Source: an uncultured bacterium (lineage in GTDB: Bacteria; Patescibacteriota; Dojkabacteria; B142; OLB20). Taken from it: a DNA stretch of 8,492 bases. The stretch spans positions 1-8,492 of the forward strand of contig CALARN010000156.1 in the NCBI GenBank assembly GCA_937889205.1, read 5' to 3'. The notes under the pieces are model-generated. The model was not told the DNA's origin and did no database searches. It saw only the letters and a program-made list of their open reading frames with translations. Position numbers and translations under genes: made by a program. Of this stretch, positions 1-6,577 are shown one piece after another (the stretch's first letter is position 1; every line of letters starts with the position of its first letter).

Positions 1-231
1 CTAGAAAAGCTCTTAGTAGTGCTTCATAGCTTGGTAATGAAAGGTAACACTGTTGTCGTTATCGAACACAATATGGATTTAATTAAGACAGCCGACTGGA
101 TAATTGATCTTGGGCCAGAAGGTGGAGATAAAGGAGGCGAAATCATTGCCACCGGTTCACCATTAGAAGTTGCTTCAGTAGAAAAAAGCTATACAGGTCA
201 ATGGTTAAAACATCAACTAGCTAAGCAATAA
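1..231 (+). CDS. uvrA: UvrA excinuclease subunit A, C-terminal end (5' end outside window)
   Basis: This is the last 76 codons of the ATPase subunit that, with UvrB, recognises bulky DNA lesions in nucleotide excision repair. The reading frame is open from base 1, so the gene starts left of the window; the GTG at 19 is an internal valine codon, not a start. The diagnostic stretch is NTVVVIEHNMDLIKTADWII followed by DLGPEGG, which is the end of the second ABC ATPase domain: the switch histidine in IEHN and the family's highly conserved DLGPEGG segment. The normal short tail follows and ends in TAA at 229-231. The gene converges on the phosphatase gene and overlaps its last 15 bases, so no terminator lies between them. 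Identification is very secure; only the size of the missing part is unknown. Confidence 0.97.
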   Translation, partial: LEKLLVVLHSLVMKGNTVVVIEHNMDLIKTADWIIDLGPEGGDKGGEIIATGSPLEVASVEKSYTGQWLKHQLAKQ

Positions 232-1044
232 CTCTTTAAGTTTCCTAACCAATTCAGGATTTCCGGCAACCATTCGCTTGCCCATTAATTGCTCTATTTC
301 AAATTGCTCAACTAATCCACCAGCAGCTTCTACCAATGCAATCCCGGCAACAACATCATAAGCATTTTCTGTAGTTAGCCAAGCACCAGCTTCTAGATTG
401 CCCGCAGCAATATTTGCTAAATGCCAACCGGTAGTACCAAAATTCCTAATTTTGGCAACTTTTATTAACAGTTTTGAATATATCTCTGCAATTCTTTCTT
501 GCTCTTCAAGCCAATGACTTCTTCTAGTTGTAACCTGAGCACTAATACAAGCCAGATCTAAATCTGTAATTTCGCTTACTCGTATGGATTTATTATTCAG
601 AGTTGCAGGCTGTTCTTGAGAGCCAAAATATAATCTATTAGAGATTGGATCAATAATATGCCCTGCGACAGCCTTTCCTTGATAAGAAAAGCCAATTTGA
701 CAAACAAAATTTGGTAATTGCCTTGAAAAATTTCTCGTACCATCAACCGGATCAATAGCACAGACTATTTCTTTAGATAAATCATTTAGTTGTGCATGTT
801 CTTCTAGCTGGAAACCAATCTCAGGAAACTTCTTATGAATAACTTCATAAAGATACAATTCCACTTCAGCATCAACATTGGTCTGAACATCTAATTCAAT
901 ATTCGTTTTCTTATATGAAACAGCTATAGTTGCAGAATTATTAAAATACTCTCTAATCTTCGCGCCCATTTCAATCAAGGCTGGGTTAACAACCTTAGCT
1001 AGTTTTGCTAAGTATCCTTTAGGAAGTGCATTTTTCTTTTGCAT
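217..1044 (-). CDS. Inositol monophosphatase family phosphatase
   Basis: A 275-residue enzyme of the Mg2+-dependent, Li+-sensitive IMPase/SuhB/CysQ superfamily, which removes phosphate from small sugar, inositol or nucleotide phosphates. The metal-site motifs are in order: EE at residues 81-82, DPVDGTRNF at 98-106 (metal ligands D98 and D101, with G102/T103 holding the phosphate), and a C-terminal AYDVVAG with D230 followed by EAAGG. The usual WD of the last motif is YD here, a mild change. The length matches SuhB. The start ATG directly abuts the stop of the galU-like gene (TAA then ATG, zero gap) and has no ribosome binding site, so translation probably depends on coupling to the gene before it. 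As last gene of the UDP-GlcNAc cluster it could be a sugar phosphatase; some family members hydrolyse fructose-1,6-bisphosphate, which would feed fructose-6-phosphate to GlmS. The true substrate cannot be read from sequence. Confidence 0.9.
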   Translation of the reverse strand: MQKKNALPKGYLAKLAKVVNPALIEMGAKIREYFNNSATIAVSYKKTNIELDVQTNVDAEVELYLYEVIHKKFPEIGFQLEEHAQLNDLSKEIVCAIDPVDGTRNFSRQLPNFVCQIGFSYQGKAVAGHIIDPISNRLYFGSQEQPATLNNKSIRVSEITDLDLACISAQVTTRRSHWLEEQERIAEIYSKLLIKVAKIRNFGTTGWHLANIAAGNLEAGAWLTTENAYDVVAGIALVEAAGGLVEQFEIEQLMGKRMVAGNPELVRKLKELLLS

Positions 1045-1920
1045 TTAAATAGCATTTATAAAATCTTTCACTTCTTTCCAGAGCTCTGGATCTTCTTTGG
1101 CCATTGTTAGATTTGATTTCAACCAGCCAAGTAGGTAACCGCTATCCAAATATCTGCCAGTAGGTGAATGAAGTACAACATTATAATCTTGCGCATATTT
1201 TGCATAAGCTGTTGTGATATATAACTCGCCGGATTTTTTATCTAATTCTTGCCCTTCCAAGTAATCATACAACTTAGGGGTAAATATATATTTACTTATA
1301 GTAGCAAGTGTAGAGTTAATCTCATCTGGCTCTGGTTTTTCAACCTGCTTTATCAAGAATTTATAGCCATCTTCTTCACGATAATCAGCAATTCCATATT
1401 TACCAATTAAACTTTTAGGTACATTAATACAAGTAACAAGACCTGAAGCATTACTTTTATTGAAGGTGTCTATCATATTTGCAACTTCAGAGGTACCATC
1501 TGAGTTGTAAAAATAATCATCTCCACCAATAACTAAAAAGGCATCTTCATTAATTACATGCTTTTTTGCTAGTAATACTGGGACAGCAGTCCCATATTTA
1601 TCTTGCTCTGTTTGTTCAACAAATGTGAATCTTGCTTTAGTATGTAAATCCGCTATCTGAATATATTTATCAGACTTATTCATCCGTTCCAAATATCTTT
1701 TTGTATAGCCATCTTCAGAGTAATAATGACGAATCTGAGTGTCTTGCTCTTTAACAACAAAGATAATATCTGTCACGCCTGCTTTTATACAATCATCTAC
1801 AACATAATCAATCCAAGGTCGCTGAAGTAGTGGCAGCATCTCTTTTTGAATAGTCTTAGTAATTGGCAAGAATCTCGTTCCGTAACCAGCAGCAAGAATA
1901 ATGGCTTTATTGATTTTCAT
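1045..1920 (-). CDS. galU: GalU-like sugar-1-phosphate uridylyltransferase
   Basis: A 291-residue nucleotidyltransferase of the GalU type, which joins UTP and a hexose-1-phosphate to give a UDP-sugar and pyrophosphate. The N-terminal nucleotide-binding signature is LAAGYGTRFLPITK (residues 9-22), followed by KEMLP at 26-30. GGDD at 132-135 is the usual metal/nucleotide loop, and VEKP (193-196) and a C-terminal RYLDSGYLLGWLKSN also follow GalU. Length fits the family (about 290-300). The GalU stretch that normally reads LGHAV is YGTAV here (109-113). It lies 17 bp after the beta-helix gene and abuts the phosphatase gene, in a cluster that otherwise makes GlcNAc-1-phosphate precursors. The substrate may therefore be GlcNAc-1-phosphate instead of, or as well as, glucose-1-phosphate. 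The family call is firm; the sugar specificity is inference. No Shine-Dalgarno sequence precedes the ATG; the upstream bases are almost only A and T. Confidence 0.88.
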   Translation of the reverse strand: MKINKAIILAAGYGTRFLPITKTIQKEMLPLLQRPWIDYVVDDCIKAGVTDIIFVVKEQDTQIRHYYSEDGYTKRYLERMNKSDKYIQIADLHTKARFTFVEQTEQDKYGTAVPVLLAKKHVINEDAFLVIGGDDYFYNSDGTSEVANMIDTFNKSNASGLVTCINVPKSLIGKYGIADYREEDGYKFLIKQVEKPEPDEINSTLATISKYIFTPKLYDYLEGQELDKKSGELYITTAYAKYAQDYNVVLHSPTGRYLDSGYLLGWLKSNLTMAKEDPELWKEVKDFINAI

Positions 1921-1937
1921 GTTATATATTTATTATA

Positions 1938-2651
1938 TTATGCCCTTTCAAATAAATTAGTATGTTTTAATTCACCAGTAAAATTATTAGCTACAATTTT
2001 AACCGAATTCTCATTTTTTACAAACATATTAGCTGGAATGTATCCCCCAACTGATGCCATAGTGCTTACAAAAGTATTTTTCCCTATCATTGTTCCGGGA
2101 GATGTAAATACTCCACCCCCAAGCCTTGAGCCTTCACCTAATATCAAACCAAGTTTATCTAAACCGGTATGTAATTTGTTGTCTTTATATATAAAGTCGA
2201 TTATTTCTTGGCTAAATTTTCTGTTTGCCGTCTCACAATGCCCACCAAGCCTAGCATCTTTACCAATAATACTATCGCCGAGAAATACATGATTAGCCAC
2301 CTTTGAGCCACTCATCATTACTGTGTTTTTTACTTCTGCAGCATGCCCTACAGAACAATGTTCACTTATTACACTTCCAGCCCGAATATACGCAGCAGGG
2401 CCAATTTCAACATTATCTGCGATATATACTGGACCATCAATAACTACATTCTCTCCAATAGTGCACCCTTTACCAATATATACTTTTCCATTTATTGAAA
2501 GGTTCTTCGCATCACTAAACACTATGTTCTCTTTTAGCTGTTTATCTAAGATACTCTTTAAATTTGCAATTAATAAATACCATTCATCTTTCTCGAACTC
2601 CTTTTGAAGAAAGTCAGGAACGGCAAAATCATCAAAAAAATCACTTATCAT
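1938..2651 (-). CDS. Free-standing left-handed beta-helix protein, GlmU acetyltransferase-domain-like
   Basis: A 237-residue protein with a predicted helical lead-in (about 1-45), then hexapeptide repeats of the left-handed beta-helix fold from about residue 53: VYIGKG, CTIGEN, VVIDGP, VYIADN, VEIGPA. It resembles the C-terminal acetyltransferase domain of GlmU without the nucleotidyltransferase half. Aligned without gaps to E. coli GlmU as I recall it, R90 matches R333, K108 matches K351 and N143 matches N386, all sugar-binding positions. The catalytic His363 position is Asn120, with a histidine one place later (H121), and Tyr366 is Phe123. A non-repeat insert (about 147-167) is followed by further helix coils to about 207. 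The gene sits between glmM and the galU-like gene, 9 and 17 bp away. The expected role is acetyl-CoA-dependent acetylation of glucosamine-1-phosphate, but the altered active site leaves this uncertain; it could act on another sugar or have a structural role. Confidence 0.8.
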   Translation of the reverse strand: MISDFFDDFAVPDFLQKEFEKDEWYLLIANLKSILDKQLKENIVFSDAKNLSINGKVYIGKGCTIGENVVIDGPVYIADNVEIGPAAYIRAGSVISEHCSVGHAAEVKNTVMMSGSKVANHVFLGDSIIGKDARLGGHCETANRKFSQEIIDFIYKDNKLHTGLDKLGLILGEGSRLGGGVFTSPGTMIGKNTFVSTMASVGGYIPANMFVKNENSVKIVANNFTGELKHTNLFERA

Positions 2652-2660
2652 TTTATTATT

Positions 2661-4019
2661 CTAACAAAGTTCTTGTTTAGCAATATCTACAAATTCGTAA
2701 CCGGCAGCATCAACATCTTCTAGCGAACGAGCCTCCACCATTATTCTTAATAAATTCTCAGTACCAGAGTAGCGCATGAATACTCTACCTTCTTCTTTAA
2801 ATTTTAATTCCCATTTATGCACAGCTTTTTGTAAGCTTTCAATATCTTCTAATGGTGTTTTTTTCTTAATCTCAACATTGAAAGTCTTTTGTGGATACTT
2901 TTCCCATCTATAAGCTAACTGAGACAGTTTTTTACCGGTCTCCTTAATAATTTTTAACACCTGCAATGCAGTCATAGTGCCATCACCAGTGTCTGAGTAA
3001 TCAAAGAAGATAAAGTGTCCCGTTTGCTCACCACCAAAGTTTAAACCCTCTTCACGACACATTTTAGAAATGGCTCGATCACCATTTATTACCTTTTTTA
3101 CTTTAATATTATGTTTAGCTAACTGCTTGTCTAATGCCAAATTACTGTATTGGGTATAAACGACAGTATCTTTTCTTAATTGACCCTGTTCTTTTAAATA
3201 TACTGCTACTAAGGCGGTAATATAGTCACCGTCAATAACGTTGCCTTTTTCATCAATCATAATTACTCTATCAGCATCGCCATCAAGCGCTATACCTAAG
3301 TCAGCTTTTTCTTTAATTACTGTCGCCCTCACAGCCTCTGGATGTAAAGAACCACAATCGACATTGATATTGTAACCATTAGGCTCATTGCCAATAACTA
3401 TCACTTGAGCCCCAAGTTCTTGGAAAACGGTAGGAGCAGTTTTATATGCCGCCCCATTAGCGCAATCTACCACAATTTTCAATCCGGCAAGAGAAGGATT
3501 ATCAACGGCTGATTTTATATATTCGATATATCTACCCGATACGTCTTCAATTCTCTTTGCCCTACCAATTTGATCTATCCCTTCAAAGCCATTATTAAAA
3601 AATATATCTTCTATCTCTAATTCTTGCTCATCAGAAAGCTTGTGGCCTTCGGGGTTAAACACCTTAATACCGTTATCATAATAAGGATTATGTGACGCTG
3701 TAATCATAACTCCCATGTCTAGCGCAAAGCTTTTCACAAGATGTGAAATTGCTGGAGTAGGCATTGGGCCGACAGTCATTACATCCACACCTCTACTTAA
3801 AAATCCTGAGGTTAGCGCTTGTTCTAGCATGTATCCTGATCTGCGGGTATCTTTACCAATAATTACTTTATAATCTCGATTGGGGTTTTTGGTGGTTTTT
3901 TGCTTCAAATACTCAGCTAATGCTTGTCCAAATTTAACAACCGTCTGTACATCAAGTGGAGAATAATTAGCTTTTCCTCTAACACCATCTGTCTCACGGA
4001 ATAGTTTTTTAACTTTCAT
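2661..4019 (-). CDS. glmM: Phosphoglucosamine mutase
   Basis: A 452-residue alpha-D-phosphohexomutase that interconverts glucosamine-6-phosphate and glucosamine-1-phosphate in the cytoplasm. All four functional loops are present: the phosphoserine loop ITASHNP at 106-112 with catalytic S109, the Mg2+ loop DGDADR at 246-251, the sugar-specificity loop GGEQTGH at 329-335, and the phosphate-binding loop RYSGTE at 416-421. GEQ(S/T)GH with RYSGTE favours GlmM over phosphoglucomutase; phosphomannomutase activity cannot be excluded. The length matches the family (445-450). One oddity is the N-terminus: it reads LFRETDGVRG where most relatives have LFGTDGVRG, one residue longer and without the glycine. 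The gene follows glmS by 30 bp and precedes the beta-helix gene by 9 bp, placing it second in pathway and in operon. Its start has only an A-rich leader. Confidence 0.94.
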   Translation of the reverse strand: MKVKKLFRETDGVRGKANYSPLDVQTVVKFGQALAEYLKQKTTKNPNRDYKVIIGKDTRRSGYMLEQALTSGFLSRGVDVMTVGPMPTPAISHLVKSFALDMGVMITASHNPYYDNGIKVFNPEGHKLSDEQELEIEDIFFNNGFEGIDQIGRAKRIEDVSGRYIEYIKSAVDNPSLAGLKIVVDCANGAAYKTAPTVFQELGAQVIVIGNEPNGYNINVDCGSLHPEAVRATVIKEKADLGIALDGDADRVIMIDEKGNVIDGDYITALVAVYLKEQGQLRKDTVVYTQYSNLALDKQLAKHNIKVKKVINGDRAISKMCREEGLNFGGEQTGHFIFFDYSDTGDGTMTALQVLKIIKETGKKLSQLAYRWEKYPQKTFNVEIKKKTPLEDIESLQKAVHKWELKFKEEGRVFMRYSGTENLLRIMVEARSLEDVDAAGYEFVDIAKQELC

Positions 4020-4049
4020 TTTTGTGATTTTTTAGTTAGTTAAATTATT

Positions 4050-5819
4050 CTATTTTACTGTGACGCTTTTAGCAAGGTTTCTTGGTTTATCTGGGCTTCT
4101 ATCTAGGTGAACACCCAAGAAATATGACAATAATTGAAACGGAATAACATTAACTATACTATCTGCTAGACCTGCTTCTGGGGTTTTAATAAACTCATCA
4201 AACATCTCATTGTTTTCTTTAGCGATAGCTACAGTCCAAGCTCCTCTTGCTTTAACTTCTGCAACTGCAGAAAGCATATCGTTTTTATTACCATCCTCAG
4301 AAATGATAGCAAATACAGGAGTACCTTTCTCAATCAAGGCAATTACACCATGCTTCAGCTCACCGGCCGCAAATCCTTCAAAATGCTTATACGTTATCTC
4401 TTTGACCTTCAAAGCACCTTCTAAGGCTACGCTGTAATTTTGCCCCTTACCCAGTACAAAAAAATGCTCATGTTTAGCAATTTTCTTTGCTATCTTCTTT
4501 ATATGCTCAAACAGAGTAGGGGAGAAATAGTTTTCAATAGCACTAGCTACTTGAGAAATTTCTTTACGAGCAGCCTGATGCTTACCAATAATACTCATTG
4601 CAAGTAAGTATCCCCAAGAAACCTGAGCAGTGAAAGCTTTCGTAGAAGCCACACAAATTTCTGGGCCCGATCGTGAAAAATATGGATAATCACTTATTCT
4701 TGTTAGGGTTGAGCCTAACATATTCACTAAACTGGCAATGTTTGCCCCTTTATTCTTAGCAAACTCAACCGCTTCAATTGTATCTGCTGTTTCACCACTC
4801 TGCGAGATTGCAATAACTAAATCTTTTTCAGAAAATTGACTAACGAAGCTCTCCATCTCGTATGACTTTAAGTCTTGAGCAGGGATACCCGCATACATTC
4901 TCAAGAAATATGCTATCTGACTAGCAGCAAAACTAGCTGTACCAGCACCAACAGTGTATACCCTACGAGCTTTCTTAACTGCATCTACCAAAGGCTTTAG
5001 CTCATCCTCAGTATATTGAACGGCTTCTTTAATGGTATATCTCTGTTCTACAATCTCTTTGATCATAAAATGGTCATAACCTTCTTTAGCAATACTAAAA
5101 TCTTCTTGTTCAAGTGTCGCTACCGAATATTTTAATTTCTTGCCAGTCTTCACATCAAACAAATTTATTTCTCCTTCGTCATATTCAACCATCTCATAGT
5201 TATTTACGTAAATCACTCTATTTGTTTTATCTGCAAATGAAAGTGTATCTGAAGCAAAGAATACTTCGTCTTTACCCTTCCCAATAACTAAAGGAGAACC
5301 GTTTCTAACAGCAATAATATGATCACCCTCTGTAGTAAGCACTATAATTGTATTTCTACCCTCAAGATCTAAAAAGGCCGATCTAATGGCCTTAAAGAAA
5401 TCATGCTCATATTTTAGCTTTTCTTCAATCAGTCTCACAATTACCTCAGTATCAGTTTGAGATTCAAACTTATAGCCTTTCTTGATTAAAAATTTCTTTA
5501 TCTCTTGGTAATTTTCAACTATCCCATTTTGCGCAACCACAAAAGACTTATCAGAAGAGTAGTGGGGATGAGCATTTACATTAGTAACACCACCATGGGT
5601 AGCCCATCTTGTATGCCCGATACCTATATGAGATTTGGGTAGATCTTTAATTGCCTCTAAATCCCCAATAGCTCCAATCTTCTTAGATACTCCAATCTTT
5701 CCCGAATCCACAACAGCCACTCCCCAAGAGTCATATCCACGATATTCCAGTCTTTTAAGTCCATCAATAATAGTAGCGGCAGCATCTCTTTTGCCAATGT
5801 ATCCAAAGATTCCACACAT
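4050..5819 (-). CDS. glmS: Glutamine--fructose-6-phosphate aminotransferase (isomerizing)
   Basis: The committed step to amino sugars: fructose-6-phosphate plus glutamine gives glucosamine-6-phosphate and glutamate. The start is set at 5819, giving MCGIFGYIG and 589 residues, because the catalytic Cys must be the first residue after removal of Met. A longer in-frame ATG at 5873 would bury it behind 18 residues. The glutaminase domain (2 to about 220) has RLEYRGYDS (23-31), HTRWATHG (69-76), NGIVEN (98-103) and TDTE (122-125). The two SIS isomerase domains have SQSGETADT (339-347), ASTKAF (391-396), LEGALKVKE (466-474), GELKHG (486-491) and the conserved C-terminal tail with K584. The usual CGTS phosphate loop of the first SIS domain reads GAGTAS at 291-296, which is unusual. 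It is first gene of the operon and shares a divergent control region with the lipoprotein gene. No Shine-Dalgarno sequence is present. Confidence 0.96.
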   Translation of the reverse strand: MCGIFGYIGKRDAAATIIDGLKRLEYRGYDSWGVAVVDSGKIGVSKKIGAIGDLEAIKDLPKSHIGIGHTRWATHGGVTNVNAHPHYSSDKSFVVAQNGIVENYQEIKKFLIKKGYKFESQTDTEVIVRLIEEKLKYEHDFFKAIRSAFLDLEGRNTIIVLTTEGDHIIAVRNGSPLVIGKGKDEVFFASDTLSFADKTNRVIYVNNYEMVEYDEGEINLFDVKTGKKLKYSVATLEQEDFSIAKEGYDHFMIKEIVEQRYTIKEAVQYTEDELKPLVDAVKKARRVYTVGAGTASFAASQIAYFLRMYAGIPAQDLKSYEMESFVSQFSEKDLVIAISQSGETADTIEAVEFAKNKGANIASLVNMLGSTLTRISDYPYFSRSGPEICVASTKAFTAQVSWGYLLAMSIIGKHQAARKEISQVASAIENYFSPTLFEHIKKIAKKIAKHEHFFVLGKGQNYSVALEGALKVKEITYKHFEGFAAGELKHGVIALIEKGTPVFAIISEDGNKNDMLSAVAEVKARGAWTVAIAKENNEMFDEFIKTPEAGLADSIVNVIPFQLLSYFLGVHLDRSPDKPRNLAKSVTVK

Positions 5820-5832
5820 AGTTGAATAGGTT

Positions 5833-5860
5833 AAAATAAATATAAAAAAGAGAATTACAA
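5833..5860 (-). promoter_or_regulatory. Candidate promoter of the glmS operon
   Basis: On the minus strand a -35-like TTGTAA (5860-5855) is followed after 16 bp by a -10-like TATTTT (5838-5833), each matching four of six consensus bases. Transcription would begin near 5827, only some 8 bases before the glmS ATG, so the message would be nearly leaderless. The -35 box lies inside the palindrome, so a repressor bound there would block it. The match is weak in a very AT-rich stretch. An alternative is TATTAT at 5948-5943, which would give a leader of over 100 bases that includes the palindrome. Confidence 0.25.
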
Positions 5861-5866
5861 TTCTCT
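5843..5866 (-). promoter_or_regulatory. Palindrome with T-run upstream of glmS (operator or attenuator candidate)
   Basis: Bases 5849-5866 read AGAGAATT-AC-AATTCTCT, a perfect inverted repeat with 8-bp arms and a 2-base centre. On the glmS strand it is followed directly by six T residues (5849-5844, the first shared with the arm), like a small intrinsic terminator. It lies 30 bp before the glmS start and no minus-strand gene lies just upstream, so termination of an earlier gene is not needed here. Two readings are possible: a dimeric-repressor operator overlapping the promoter, or a leader attenuator if transcription begins further upstream. The stem is AT-rich and the two-base loop too tight for all eight pairs to form in RNA, which favours the DNA-site reading. 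Confidence 0.5.
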
Positions 5867-5918
5867 GTAACACGTGAACGAGATAAAAATCCTATGATTA
5901 CAAAAAAAATATACGCTA

Positions 5919-5947
5919 TTGCATTTAGATGCCCTATAGTTTATAAT
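5919..5947 (+). promoter_or_regulatory. Promoter of the lipoprotein gene
   Basis: TTGCAT (5919-5924) and a perfect TATAAT (5942-5947) are separated by 17 bp, the ideal sigma-70 spacing. Only the TTG of the -35 box matches consensus. Transcription would start near 5954, about 18 bases before the ATG at 5972. This position supports that ATG as the start, since the further-upstream ATG at 5894 would lie before the promoter. Confidence 0.5.
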
Positions 5948-5971
5948 ATCTATATATTAATTATATCTACA

Positions 5972-6562
5972 ATGCATAATCGAAACAAATTATCACCTAG
6001 ACAAGTCGTTGTGTATGCTGGTTTAGCTGTCTCAATGATAGGAGCATTACTATCAGGCTGCGCTGTGAGAGAAAACGGCAACAATTCAGCCGAAGCTACC
6101 GCCACAAAGAAACCCGAAAGCACATTACCAATACTCCCAGAGCCTTTACCAACGGCTACTGAAGAATCAGTAATAATGCCAACTGAAATTTGTCACCAAG
6201 TGCTGACCACATACGAATATTACCAATTGATGAATGATGGTGCAGATATCGACCCTTTAGGTGCATACTCTGTGTATGACAGAAAAAAAGTTAGTCAACT
6301 AGGGATTTTATCAGGTAAAAAGATAATTAATGGCTACCCTGACAGCGATTATCCGTTCATTGCTGAGCAAGAAGCCGCAGGCACAGGACTGCAAGTATGT
6401 TATACGAAAATGCCTGACGGTAGCATTAGTAAGTACCCCGGTACGGCTTCTGTACCATATCATCATAAAAATACTGCCAATGTTGTTACCACTCCTAGAA
6501 ATCAATTTGCAGGCTTAAAAGCAAGCAATAGAGCTATTAGTTCAAAACCTAGTCGTTTCTAA
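5972..6562 (+). CDS. Predicted lipoprotein of unknown function
   Basis: A 196-residue protein with a clear lipoprotein signal peptide: a positively charged start (HNRNKLSPRQ), a hydrophobic core (VVVYAGLAVSMIGALL) and the lipobox LSGC with the modified cysteine at residue 30. It should be exported, lipidated and held on the outer face of the cytoplasmic membrane. A Thr/Pro/Glu-rich stretch (about 39-72) looks like a flexible tether. The domain beyond it (about 73-196) has two cysteines, C74 and C143, which could form a disulfide; the basic, polar tail (about 175-196) seems unstructured. I recognise no family. The start at 5972 is preferred over an in-frame ATG at 5894, which would add 26 residues before the signal peptide and lies upstream of the promoter. 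The gene is transcribed away from glmS and appears to be a single-gene unit ended by the hairpins after it. Confidence 0.8.
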   Translation: MHNRNKLSPRQVVVYAGLAVSMIGALLSGCAVRENGNNSAEATATKKPESTLPILPEPLPTATEESVIMPTEICHQVLTTYEYYQLMNDGADIDPLGAYSVYDRKKVSQLGILSGKKIINGYPDSDYPFIAEQEAAGTGLQVCYTKMPDGSISKYPGTASVPYHHKNTANVVTTPRNQFAGLKASNRAISSKPSRF

Positions 6563-6577
6563 TTTAGGATTATATTC

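Noticed and set aside
1932..1937. TATAAT on the minus strand just before the galU-like gene
   Set aside because: No -35-like hexamer lies at a proper distance, it sits in a nearly pure A/T gap, and the gene lies within an operon.
1846..2292. Plus-strand 148-codon open frame opposite galU and the beta-helix gene
   Set aside because: It is antisense to two well-identified genes, and its composition is what their reverse complement would give.
5820..5873. Upstream in-frame start of glmS adding a hydrophobic 18-residue leader
   Set aside because: GlmS needs its catalytic Cys exposed as residue 1 after Met removal. The leader overlaps the palindrome and T-run, and its hydrophobic look comes from AT-rich codons.
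5894..5971. Longer start of the lipoprotein at 5894
   Set aside because: It would put 26 extra residues before a complete lipoprotein signal peptide, and it lies upstream of the likely TATAAT promoter.
5820..5971. glmS ribozyme or riboswitch in the leader
   Set aside because: The space between glmS and the divergent gene is about 150 bp of AT-rich DNA with one simple palindrome. The multi-helix GC-containing core of the ribozyme is not visible.
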